Assembly: GCA_002343545.1 (NCBI GenBank)
Contig: DDRA01000049.1
Location: 1 to 11,669 of the forward strand
Direction of reading: 5' to 3'
Source of the DNA: Bacteriovoracaceae bacterium UBA2428
GTDB taxonomy: Bacteria; Bdellovibrionota; UBA2428
DNA: 11,669 nt
Positions 1-6,066 of the stretch are shown in pieces (position 1 is the first letter of the stretch; every line of letters starts with the position of its first letter). The notes beneath the pieces were generated by a model. It saw only the letters and a program-made list of their open reading frames with translations. It searched no databases and had not been told where the DNA came from. The position numbers were made by a program, and so were the translations under genes.

Positions 1-1172
1 GGGTGGCCGATCGCGATGGCGCCGCCGTTCGGGTTGAGCTTGGCCGGATCGACCGCGCCGATGGCCTTGGCGAGCCCGAGCTCTCGCTTGGCGAAGTCGG
101 CCGAGTCGAAGGCACGCTGGCAGGCGAGGACCTGCGCGGCGAAGGCCTCGTTCAACTCGACGACGCCCATGTCGGCCATCGAAAGGCCCGACTGCTTGAG
201 GACCTTGGCCGAGGCGTAGACCGGGCCGAGCCCCATGCGCGAGGGATCCAGCCCCGCGAAGGCGTGGGCGCGGATCTTGGCGAGGGGCTTCACGCCGCCC
301 AATTTTTTGAGTCCTTCTTCCGAGGCGACGAGCAGCATGGCCGCGCCGTCCGTGATCGGGCAGGCGTTGCCCACGGTCACGGTGCCGAACTTGCGATCGA
401 AGTAGGGCTTGAGCTTGGCGAGCTGCTCCATCGTCTGGCTCTCGCGCGGGCCCGAGTCCACCGCCAAGGTCTTCTCGAACTTCGGCGGGACGGAATAGGT
501 CGCGATCTCGTCCCGGAAGACGCCGGTCTTCGCGGCGGCGACGGCGCGTTGGTGGCTCGTGAGCGCGAAGCGATCCTGCTCCTCGCGCGAGATCTTGTAT
601 TCCTTCGCGAGGATCTCGGCCGTCTGGCCCATGTTGAGCGCGCACACGGGATCCGTGAGGCCTTCCATGATGGAGATGCGCGGCGCGAGGAAGTCCTTCA
701 CGGGAATCTTCGCGAAGGCCTGCGCGCGTTCGGCCAGGGTGCGCGCGCGCTGGAGTGATTCGAAGAAGCGCACGGCGTTCGCGTTGTAGATGAGCGGCAA
801 CTGGCTCATGGACTCCGTGCCGCCCGCGACGTAGACGTCGCCGACGCCGGCTTCGACCTTGAGCGCGGCCTGCGAGAGCGCTTCGAGGCCCGAAGCGCAG
901 TTCCGGTGGACCGTGTAGGCCGAGAGCGCGTGCGGCAGGCCGGCGCGCAGGGCGATGACCCGCGCGATGTTGGCCGAGTCCGAAGGCGTGCCCGTGTTCC
1001 CGATGATGACTTCGTCGAGCAGCCCGCCGATTTCGCTCAGGCCCGCGCCCGTGCGCGCGAGCAGCTCGGTCAGCGCGAAGCGCCCGAGCTCGACGGGATG
1101 CACGGCCTTGAGTTCGGTTCCGGATTTGGCGAAAGGCGTTCGAACGCCCGCGACGAGATAAGCGGTTTTCAT
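1..1172 (-). CDS. Acetyl-CoA C-acyltransferase (thiolase), FadI-like, 3' end outside window
   Basis: Thiolase-superfamily enzyme that cleaves 3-ketoacyl-CoA with CoA (beta-oxidation) or runs the reverse Claisen condensation; cytosolic. 390 codons are visible. The N-terminus reads MKTAYLVAGVRTPF, the nucleophile lies in NCASG (Cys92), followed by GGTESMS, MGQTAE, FDRKFGTVT, PITDGAA and NEAFAAQ, and the frame leaves the window just after AIGHP, the His of the second catalytic motif. The last roughly 45 residues, with the CxGGG-type second cysteine, are outside. The spacing of the FDRK-GTVT block and the stretch before GHP resemble E. coli FadI and mitochondrial HADHB more than FadA or AtoB, so a long-chain, trifunctional-type role is likely but inferred. 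ATG at 1172 has no Shine-Dalgarno; TGCTATATT ends 6 nt before it, suggesting its own promoter and a leaderless mRNA. The start lies 36 nt after the zinc-ribbon gene on the same strand. Confidence 0.93.
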   Translation of the reverse strand, partial: MKTAYLVAGVRTPFAKSGTELKAVHPVELGRFALTELLARTGAGLSEIGGLLDEVIIGNTGTPSDSANIARVIALRAGLPHALSAYTVHRNCASGLEALSQAALKVEAGVGDVYVAGGTESMSQLPLIYNANAVRFFESLQRARTLAERAQAFAKIPVKDFLAPRISIMEGLTDPVCALNMGQTAEILAKEYKISREEQDRFALTSHQRAVAAAKTGVFRDEIATYSVPPKFEKTLAVDSGPRESQTMEQLAKLKPYFDRKFGTVTVGNACPITDGAAMLLVASEEGLKKLGGVKPLAKIRAHAFAGLDPSRMGLGPVYASAKVLKQSGLSMADMGVVELNEAFAAQVLACQRAFDSADFAKRELGLAKAIGAVDPAKLNPNGGAIAIGH

Positions 1173-1178
1173 GGCAAC

Positions 1179-1187
1179 AATATAGCA
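1179..1187 (-). promoter_or_regulatory. Extended -10 promoter of the thiolase gene
   Basis: Read on the minus strand, TGC followed by TATATT (5 of 6 matches to TATAAT plus the TGN extension) ends 6 nt before the ATG at 1172. I see no convincing -35. Transcription would begin at or next to the A of the start codon. There is no Shine-Dalgarno, which agrees with a leaderless transcript. Confidence 0.45.
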
Positions 1188-1208
1188 GGAAGGGCGGGGC
1201 CGCGGGCC

Positions 1209-1679
1209 CTAGGCGTCGTCGGAGCCGTCGTTCAAACTGACGACACGCGTTGTTCCACGCTCGGCCCCCAGGCTAAGGGGAGCTTCCTTGGGCGCCGTCG
1301 CCGAGGGCGCGCGTTGGCGAAGCTTGGCCGAGCGCTCGCCGATCGCCTCGACGAGCTTGGCTTGCTCGGCGCCGAGGCGCGCCTCGACGCGCGCGCGGGC
1401 CGCGCGCCAATCGCGGTGGTAAAGTTGGGGGTCGAAGGCGCACGCACCGCACTTCAGCGACTCGCGCCAGCGCGCGGAATGCACGAGCTCGGCGAGGCCC
1501 CAGAGCGGAAAGTAGAAGACGAGCGACTTGAGGCTCGCCTCGAGCGACACGAAGAAGGAAAGCACGTAGGCCCCTCCCCCCACGAAGAGCGCGAGACGAA
1601 AGTGGGTCATGAGCGGCAGGCGCGCCGGGACGTTCAGCGAGAGGGGCGAGCGGCAGACCGGGCACATGCGTTCGTTCAC
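1209..1679 (-). CDS. Small membrane protein with a split zinc ribbon
   Basis: 156-residue protein of unknown function. Two cysteine pairs, CPVC (Cys6, Cys9) and CGAC (Cys77, Cys80), can form one zinc ribbon, but they are separated by two hydrophobic segments at about residues 28-45 and 48-67. The ribbon would therefore be closed by a membrane hairpin on the cytoplasmic side. From about residue 90 the chain is charged and helical (RAARARVEARLGAEQAKLVE), followed by a polar tail. I chose the GTG at 1679, where TACGCT lies 6 nt upstream; the ATG at 1667 (reading MCPVCRSPL) with GAGGGG about 12 nt upstream is an equally possible start. It lies 73 nt downstream of the exported-protein gene and 36 nt upstream of the thiolase. 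No named family is recognised; the conserved-looking cysteines and hydrophobic pattern argue that this frame is the coding one. Confidence 0.75.
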   Translation of the reverse strand: MNERMCPVCRSPLSLNVPARLPLMTHFRLALFVGGGAYVLSFFVSLEASLKSLVFYFPLWGLAELVHSARWRESLKCGACAFDPQLYHRDWRAARARVEARLGAEQAKLVEAIGERSAKLRQRAPSATAPKEAPLSLGAERGTTRVVSLNDGSDDA

Positions 1680-1752
1680 CCCCTCAGCGTAGCCAAACGG
1701 GGGGCAGCCTGACTTGCCAGAAATCCGTCTATCCGGCCGCCGTCCCGAAGGC

Positions 1753-3204
1753 TTAAGGGCGGTGGCTTTCGAAAACGAGGGCGTCGGCGTAGAAGCCGCC
1801 CCCGACGCGGCGACGTTCGTAGTCGGCGCGACCGAGGACGCGGGGCCGTCGCGTCGAGACCGAGACGGCCTCGAGGCTCGGGCCGAATTCCTTCGAGAGA
1901 AAATCCTTGAGCGCCGGCGAGGCGAGCAACCACTGGAGGCCGCCGCCCAGCAGCTCGTTCACGTTCGCGAGGCCGCACACGCGTTCCTTGGGTTGCCAGT
2001 TCGCCTGCGAAAAGGCCCAGCGGCTTTGCTCGGAGGCAAAGCGTTCGCCCTTCGCTTCGAAGACGGCCCGCAAGGGCAGGCCGCGTTTGATCTCGTAGCC
2101 GCCCTCCGTCCGGATTTCCAGCAGGAGGCCCGCTTCGAAGTCGACCCCTACCCGCTCGGCGTCGCGCGAGATCCACGGACGGATCCGGACGGGCTGGGCC
2201 TCGGGGCATTGGACGAGCCCGACCGAAAGCTCGACCTTTTCCCGAGGGGGGCGACCGAAGAGCTCCGAAAACAGAGGCGCCAGGTCCTCGGCCGCGAAGC
2301 TCGACTCGACGTCGTAGCGGGGAGACTTCGCTTCGACGAGCGGACGCACGAGCGACTCCAGAAAATCCGGGGTCGCGGTCACGCGCAACGCGGAACGGAG
2401 CGCGACGAGGTCCGGAGGCACGGCCGCGCCGGCTCCCTCGGTGAGCAGCGAAAGCGCGCCCGACTGGGCCCGCTCGACCCGCAGATCGAGGTCCAGCGCC
2501 CGCGGCGCCTTCCACGACGCGAGCGCCTGCACGAGGCCCTCCTCGAGCGCGGGTCGGGCGACCTTCTCGATTTCGGCGAGCCCTTGGGCCCAAAGCTGCG
2601 GATCCTTGGCGTAAGAGTCCGTCAGGCGGTTGCGCAGGAAGGATTCCAGGAGCGAGGCGGTGCTGCCCGGGCAGTCGCCGTTAAAGCGGAAGTCGCGCGC
2701 GAGCGTCTCGGCGCGGGTCAGGTCCCGCAGGCTGCGTTCGAGCGTCTCGCGAAAGGCCGGCCACGGGCTTTCGATCCACTCGGCCCCGCCGCCCGGGAGC
2801 AGGCGCAATCGAAGCGAGAGCTTTTCGGGAAGCTCGAGATCCCAGTCTTTCCGCACGAGGCTGACGAGGGGCTGGCGACATTCCAGGCGCAGCCAGAGGC
2901 TTTCCCGGTAGGTCCACTTTTGGGCCGAGAGTTCCAGGCGGAGCTGCCCCACCCGCAGGGTGCGTCCGGACCAGCTCAGGCGTTCGAGGTGAAAGCGGAG
3001 CGTGGGCTCGGAAACTTCGCCCTTCGGCACGGAAAACTCGAGCTTTTGCTCGAAAGAGACTAGAGGAAGGAGCACTTGCGACGGAAGTCGGGTCTCGATG
3101 CGGAGGCCGGCCGGGAGACTCAAAGCTCCGGGGTCGGCGAAAGCTTCCGAGCCCCAGAAAGTCAGAAGCCCGGTCAAGAGGAGCTTCGAAAAGATGGCTT
3201 TCAT
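1753..3204 (-). CDS. Exported protein of unknown function
   Basis: 483-residue protein. The ATG at 3204 gives a clear Sec signal peptide: MKAIFSKLLL, a hydrophobic core, then SEAFA before DPGALS, so signal peptidase I should cut near residue 22-24. The frame stays open 12 codons upstream but that start would put charged residues ahead of the signal, so I reject it. The mature part alternates beta-like stretches (LEFSVPKG, LRFHLERLSW, ALDLDLRVERA) with helical ones and has four cysteines, so a soluble periplasmic or outer-membrane-associated protein is plausible. I do not recognise a family. No strong Shine-Dalgarno is present; GTTAAT 9 nt before the ATG and an AT-rich stretch at 3235-3251 may be its promoter, divergent from the ribosomal operon. 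The zinc-ribbon gene follows on the same strand after 73 nt. Confidence 0.82.
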   Translation of the reverse strand: MKAIFSKLLLTGLLTFWGSEAFADPGALSLPAGLRIETRLPSQVLLPLVSFEQKLEFSVPKGEVSEPTLRFHLERLSWSGRTLRVGQLRLELSAQKWTYRESLWLRLECRQPLVSLVRKDWDLELPEKLSLRLRLLPGGGAEWIESPWPAFRETLERSLRDLTRAETLARDFRFNGDCPGSTASLLESFLRNRLTDSYAKDPQLWAQGLAEIEKVARPALEEGLVQALASWKAPRALDLDLRVERAQSGALSLLTEGAGAAVPPDLVALRSALRVTATPDFLESLVRPLVEAKSPRYDVESSFAAEDLAPLFSELFGRPPREKVELSVGLVQCPEAQPVRIRPWISRDAERVGVDFEAGLLLEIRTEGGYEIKRGLPLRAVFEAKGERFASEQSRWAFSQANWQPKERVCGLANVNELLGGGLQWLLASPALKDFLSKEFGPSLEAVSVSTRRPRVLGRADYERRRVGGGFYADALVFESHRP

Positions 3205-3284
3205 GGGGTCGGGATTAACGAGACGCTTGACGCGTAGCAATAAATAAATAGAGTCCGGGTGTCCGAAGACCTCGCGAGAAGGGC

Positions 3285-3312
3285 TTGACAGGCTGAGTCT
3301 GCCATCTGTAGT
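3285..3312 (+). promoter_or_regulatory. Sigma-70-type promoter of the rplM-rpsI operon
   Basis: A perfect -35 TTGACA (3285-3290) is followed after 16 nt by TGTAGT (3307-3312), 4 of 6 matches to TATAAT. Transcription would start near 3319 and leave a leader of about 46 nt before rplM. The 8-bp palindrome CTCGCGAG lies just upstream at 3271-3278. The promoter faces away from the exported-protein gene at 3204. Confidence 0.7.
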
Positions 3313-3364
3313 TTCGCGAACTTCGATCAGGTCCTCAAACAGTTAGAAGAGATAGAGACAGATA

Positions 3365-4090
3365 ATGGCGACGACGAAAACCGCGAAGAAGACGACGAAG
3401 AGCAAGGGTACGGAGAAATCCGCTAAGAAATCCAAGACGAAAGTCACGAAGCTCCAAGCTCAAAAGGCCAAAGCGGCCTCCAAGACGAAGGTCCGCCTCT
3501 CGCGGGAAAAAGCCCGTCGCGCTAGCCAAGTCGAAAAGACGGAAGGCAAAGCGAAGAGCACGAAGAAGGTGAAGCCGATCGGCCACGCCCCCCATTCCGC
3601 GCGCATCACCGCGCCGAAGGGTCCCGTGCAGCCGCTCGCGGCTCGCACGCAGTTCGGCGGCCTGAACGACCCCGATCGCAAGTGGCTCGTCGTCGACGCC
3701 GCTGGCCAAACGGTCGGCCGTCTCGCTTCCGAAATCGCGATGATCCTTCGCGGTAAGCACAAGGCGACCTTCACGCCGAACAACGACCAAGGCGACTTCG
3801 TCGTCGTCATCAACGCCGAGAAGGTTGTCTTCAAGGCCGCGAAGGAAGACGAGAAGCGTTACTACAACTACAGCGGTTACATCGGCGGTATGAAGGCGAC
3901 TTCGCCCGCTAAGCTCCGTAAGGAATATCCCGAGCGGATTCTGTTCAACGCGGTTCGTGGCATGGTGCCGCGCTCGCCCCTCGGCCGTCAGCAAATGCGC
4001 AAGCTCAAGATCTACTCGGGCTCGCAGCACCCGCACACGGCTCAATTGCCGGTGGCCTGGCAGCTTCGCCACGTCAAACAAGGTCAGTAA
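3365..4090 (+). CDS. rplM: 50S ribosomal protein L13 with a Lys-rich N-terminal extension
   Basis: L13 is an early-assembly protein of the large subunit that binds 23S rRNA. The canonical domain runs from about residue 95 to 241, with RKWLVVDAAGQTVGRLAS, LRGKHKATFTPN, DFVVVINAEKV, YSGYIGGMK, VRGMVPRSPLGR and KLKIYSGSQHPH, all matching E. coli L13 (142 residues) in order. Ahead of it are about 92 extra residues; the first 70 contain 22 Lys and 4 Arg plus many Ala, Ser and Thr, like a histone H1 tail, and should be disordered and bind RNA. The ATG at 3365 has only a weak purine-rich stretch upstream. There is no other Met before residue 126; an in-frame GTG at codon 88 preceded by AAGGGT could yield a near-standard 154-residue L13. 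First gene of an operon with rpsI, 29 nt downstream. Codon choice (CTC, CGT, GGT) fits high expression. Confidence 0.97.
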   Translation: MATTKTAKKTTKSKGTEKSAKKSKTKVTKLQAQKAKAASKTKVRLSREKARRASQVEKTEGKAKSTKKVKPIGHAPHSARITAPKGPVQPLAARTQFGGLNDPDRKWLVVDAAGQTVGRLASEIAMILRGKHKATFTPNNDQGDFVVVINAEKVVFKAAKEDEKRYYNYSGYIGGMKATSPAKLRKEYPERILFNAVRGMVPRSPLGRQQMRKLKIYSGSQHPHTAQLPVAWQLRHVKQGQ

Positions 4091-4119
4091 GCTTCTCTAA
4101 GGGAGACGGAATTTAGGTT

Positions 4120-4512
4120 ATGGCTCAAACTTTCTTCTACGCTACGGGTCGCCGCAAGAGCTCGGTCGCTCGCGTTCGAATCCGCCCCGGTAAGGGCGTC
4201 ATTACGGTCAACGGCCGTACCTTCGAAGACTTCTTCCCGCGCCCGGTTCTTCGCCTCGTCGTGAACCAGCCGCTCGAACAACTCGGCATGATCGGCCAGT
4301 TCGACATCGTCGCGAACTGCGACGGTGGTGGCCAAGCGGGCCAAGCCGGCGCTCTCCGCCATGGCATCTCCCGCGCTCTCGTCGAGTTCAACCCGGAACT
4401 CAAGGGCTCGCTCAAGTCGGCTTCCATGCTGACCCGCGACGCTCGTAAGAAAGAGCGTAAGAAGTACGGCAAGCGCGGCGCACGTCGCGGCACGCAGTTC
4501 AGCAAGCGCTAA
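4120..4512 (+). CDS. rpsI: 30S ribosomal protein S9
   Basis: S9 sits in the head of the small subunit; its C-terminal tail reaches the P-site tRNA. The 130-residue length equals E. coli S9. Diagnostic stretches are [15 protein letters not shown] near the N-terminus, [10 protein letters not shown], the glycine-rich [19 protein letters not shown], and the basic tail [17 protein letters not shown] ending in the universally conserved SKR. AAGGGAGA lies about 14 nt before the ATG, rather far for a ribosome binding site. It is the second gene of the classic rplM-rpsI operon, 29 nt after rplM, and is followed by a strong terminator. Confidence 0.98.
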   Translation: MAQTFFYATGRRKSSVARVRIRPGKGVITVNGRTFEDFFPRPVLRLVVNQPLEQLGMIGQFDIVANCDGGGQAGQAGALRHGISRALVEFNPELKGSLKSASMLTRDARKKERKKYGKRGARRGTQFSKR

Positions 4513-4526
4513 TCGAGGCGGGGTTG

Positions 4527-4544
4527 GCTCTCTTTCGGGAGAGC
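4527..4544 (+). other. Small UUCG-capped hairpin after rpsI
   Basis: GCTCTC (4527-4532) pairs with GAGAGC (4539-4544), with a further T-G pair closing a TTCG loop. It lies 15 nt after the rpsI stop and has no T-tract, so it is not itself an intrinsic terminator. It may protect the 3' end of the ribosomal mRNA. Confidence 0.4.
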
Positions 4545-4590
4545 TTCCTCGGATCGTGCCCGTCTTTGGGGATGGGGTCAGATTGTTTTT

Positions 4591-4627
4591 AAAACCGCGA
4601 GGTTCCTTCGGGAACTTCGCGGTTTTT
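4591..4627 (+). terminator. Rho-independent terminator of rplM-rpsI
   Basis: A 16-bp stem (4591-4606 with 4611-4626, one G-T wobble) is capped by a TTCG tetraloop and runs into TTTTTGTTTTTG. This is a textbook intrinsic terminator for the plus strand. On the minus strand only four T residues follow the stem, so it would be at best a weak terminator for trmL, which ends 42 nt away. The rest of the gap 4513-4668 holds only the small hairpin at 4527-4544. Confidence 0.93.
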
Positions 4628-4668
4628 GTTTTTGGGTCCGTAACTCGAAAGGAAGGGCTTCGGGCTGC

Positions 4669-5199
4669 CTATTCGAGGCCGAGCCAGTCGACTTGTCGGA
4701 GGGCTTCGTAGGTCACGACGCCGACGCTCGTGGCAAGATTGTGGGAGCGCACGCTCTGTTGCGGGATGCGCAGGTGCCGCTCGGGCCAGCGCGCGAGCAG
4801 CCGCGGGTCGATGCCGTCTTGTTCGTCGCCGAAGGCGATGACGTCTTCCGCGGCGAACTTGGCTTCGGCGTAGACCTTGGGGCCGCCGACTTCGACGAGC
4901 CAAGGGACGCGCCCGGGATTCGCGAGCTCCCAGGCTTCGAAGTCGGGATAGACGCGAACGTCGAGCATCGGCCAGTAGTCGAGCCCCGCGCGCTTGAGCT
5001 TGGAATCCTCGATGTCGAAGAAGGGCGCCACGAGATCGAGGCGCGAACCGGTGCCGGCGCACATGCGCGCGATCGAACCCGTGTTCTGCGGAATGCGCGG
5101 GTGCAGGAGCAGGATCGTGAAGGCGCCGTCGCGGGTCAGCTTGCGGTCGAGCGGCACGCGCTCGAGCTCGCCCACGTCCCAGTTTTGTTTGCGTCCCAT
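4669..5199 (-). CDS. trmL: tRNA (cytidine/uridine-34 2'-O)-methyltransferase, TrmL family
   Basis: SPOUT-class enzyme that transfers a methyl group from S-adenosylmethionine to the 2'-O of the wobble nucleotide of certain tRNA-Leu species. The 176 residues show the three SpoU motifs: HPRIPQNTGSIARMCAGTG (residues 33-51) leading to KRAGLDYWP (69-77), FGDEQDGI (123-130, equivalent to FGPETRGL), and IPQQSVRSHNLATSVGVVTY (145-164) before EALRQ. These match E. coli TrmL (157 residues) in order and spacing; there is no extra RNA-binding domain. I placed the start at 5199 because the only upstream ATG (5256) lies inside the terminator of the preceding gene and would add a Ser/Arg-rich tail. There is no Shine-Dalgarno; TGCTAGCTT ends 7 nt before the ATG, so the mRNA may be leaderless. 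Confidence 0.93.
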   Translation of the reverse strand: MGRKQNWDVGELERVPLDRKLTRDGAFTILLLHPRIPQNTGSIARMCAGTGSRLDLVAPFFDIEDSKLKRAGLDYWPMLDVRVYPDFEAWELANPGRVPWLVEVGGPKVYAEAKFAAEDVIAFGDEQDGIDPRLLARWPERHLRIPQQSVRSHNLATSVGVVTYEALRQVDWLGLE

Positions 5200-5206
5200 C
5201 GCCGCG

Positions 5207-5215
5207 AAGCTAGCA
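5207..5215 (-). promoter_or_regulatory. Candidate extended -10 promoter of trmL
   Basis: On the minus strand TGC then TAGCTT (a TANNNT box) ends 7 nt before the trmL ATG. The upstream gene's terminator T-tract ends at 5232, so only 32 nt are available for a promoter and leader. That makes a start of transcription at the start codon the simplest reading. No good -35 is visible. Confidence 0.4.
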
Positions 5216-5231
5216 GATCCCCGCGAAAACG

Positions 5232-5267
5232 AAAAAGGGCCGGATCCCCGGGGCAAGGGATCCGGCC
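5232..5267 (-). terminator. Rho-independent terminator of the small exported-protein gene
   Basis: GGCCGGATCCC (5238-5248) pairs with GGGATCCGGCC (5257-5267), an 11-bp GC-rich stem with an 8-nt loop. On the minus strand it is followed by CTTTTTCGTTTTC, a T-tract. It lies 48 nt after the stop of the gene ending at 5316. Confidence 0.88.
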
Positions 5268-5315
5268 GAACGCCGCGGACAAAGGGGGAGAATGCCGGCG
5301 GCGCCGGGGGCCTGA

Positions 5316-5849
5316 TTAGCGGGACTCGAGCGGAGCGAGGATCGCTTCGACTTCCGACGGGGAGAGAAGCGTGAACTTAAGGAGCCGGGCGCGCAGGTAG
5401 CTTACGGGGTCAACCTCGAGCAAGTCGAAGAGGCGCAAGTGTCGCTTGAGTTTTTCGGAAGGCGCCAGGTCCAGGCGCTCCGTCAGACGGACCGCGTGCG
5501 TGGCGTCCTGGGCGAGCGCGTAGGCTTTCACGAGGCTGTCGCGCTTTTCCGCCGAGAGCTTCGTCTGGGTGCGAAGCGCGAGCATGAGGTCGTTGGGCTT
5601 CGTCTGGAGGCCCGCCTCGAGGCGAAGGGCGCGGATCGTTTCGAGCGCGACGCCGTGGGTGGTCATCGTGAGCATCGCCGTTTCGATGTCGGCCGTGGCG
5701 CGCTCGAGCGCGTCGTTCGAGGATCGACGGGATTCGCAGCGGCCGGCGCCCTTCGGGCCTTCGGCGCGGGCGGCGGTGCCGCCGAGGAGGGCGGCGATCC
5801 CGAGGGCCGCCAGGGTCAAACGCGAGCTGCGCTTGGTGAATCGAGACAT
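5316..5849 (-). CDS. Small exported protein of unknown function
   Basis: 177-residue protein with an N-terminal Sec signal: basic MSRFTKRSSR, a hydrophobic core LTLAALGIAALLGG, then TAARA before EGPKG, so cleavage after about residue 29 is expected. The mature part is mostly helical (ERATADIETAMLTM, LETIRALRLEAGL, EKRDSLVKAYALAQDA, SEVEAILAPLE) with a single cysteine just after the signal, and no recognised domain. The start is fixed by a good Shine-Dalgarno, AAGGAG at 5862-5857, 7 nt before the ATG; an upstream in-frame ATG six codons earlier lies over that site. Intrinsic terminators lie both immediately upstream (5877-5916) and downstream (5232-5267), so the gene is a separate unit. Probably periplasmic; no function can be assigned. 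Confidence 0.82.
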   Translation of the reverse strand: MSRFTKRSSRLTLAALGIAALLGGTAARAEGPKGAGRCESRRSSNDALERATADIETAMLTMTTHGVALETIRALRLEAGLQTKPNDLMLALRTQTKLSAEKRDSLVKAYALAQDATHAVRLTERLDLAPSEKLKRHLRLFDLLEVDPVSYLRARLLKFTLLSPSEVEAILAPLESR

Positions 5850-5876
5850 CTTGGAACTCCTTCGCAAGGAGACGAG

Positions 5877-5916
5877 GTTAAAAAGAAACCGGATCTCCGT
5901 CGCCAGAGATCCGGTT
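5877..5916 (-). terminator. Rho-independent terminator between the lipoprotein and small exported-protein genes
   Basis: An 11-bp stem (5887-5897 with 5906-5916; arms AACCGGATCTC and GAGATCCGGTT) has an 8-nt loop and is followed on the minus strand by TTTCTTTTTAA. It lies about 150 nt after the lipoprotein stop and only 15 nt before the Shine-Dalgarno of the next gene, so it could act either as the lipoprotein terminator or as an attenuator in the leader of that next gene. Confidence 0.85.
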
Positions 5917-5932
5917 GATCGAGGGGCCGCGA

Positions 5933-6038
5933 CCGACGTTCCGCTTTCGACCCGGTCGAGGGATTCCGCTTCCGCTCCGCATCCACGAGATTCCGCATCC
6001 GCACCGCTTCCGCCACCGAGGACCCGCCGACGTTCCGC
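5933..6038. repeat. Cluster of TTCCGC short repeats in an intergenic region
   Basis: The hexamer TTCCGC begins at 5939, 5964, 5970, 5991, 6008 and 6033. CCGACGTTCCGC occurs exactly twice (5933-5944 and 6027-6038), at the two ends of the cluster. Two imperfect copies of ATTCCGC-(T/A)TCCGC-CCGC start at 5963 and 5990. Read on the minus strand these are GCGGAA boxes. The stretch 5917-6066 holds no convincing gene; it is the 3' region of the lipoprotein gene and the upstream region of the next. Confidence 0.6.
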
Positions 6039-6066
6039 GAAGTGAGAGCCTTCCGGGGCGCCGCGT

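Noticed and set aside
3..758. 251-codon plus-strand frame at the left edge
   Set aside because: Shadow of the thiolase, which has catalytic motifs along its whole length.
1714..3063. Long open frame of 449 codons on the plus strand
   Set aside because: It is antisense to the exported-protein gene and its translation is Arg/Glu/Gly-rich without hydrophobic core patterns; the minus frame has a clean signal peptide.
5200..5256. Longer trmL start at 5256
   Set aside because: The ATG falls inside the intrinsic terminator of the upstream gene, and the added 19 residues do not belong to the TrmL fold.
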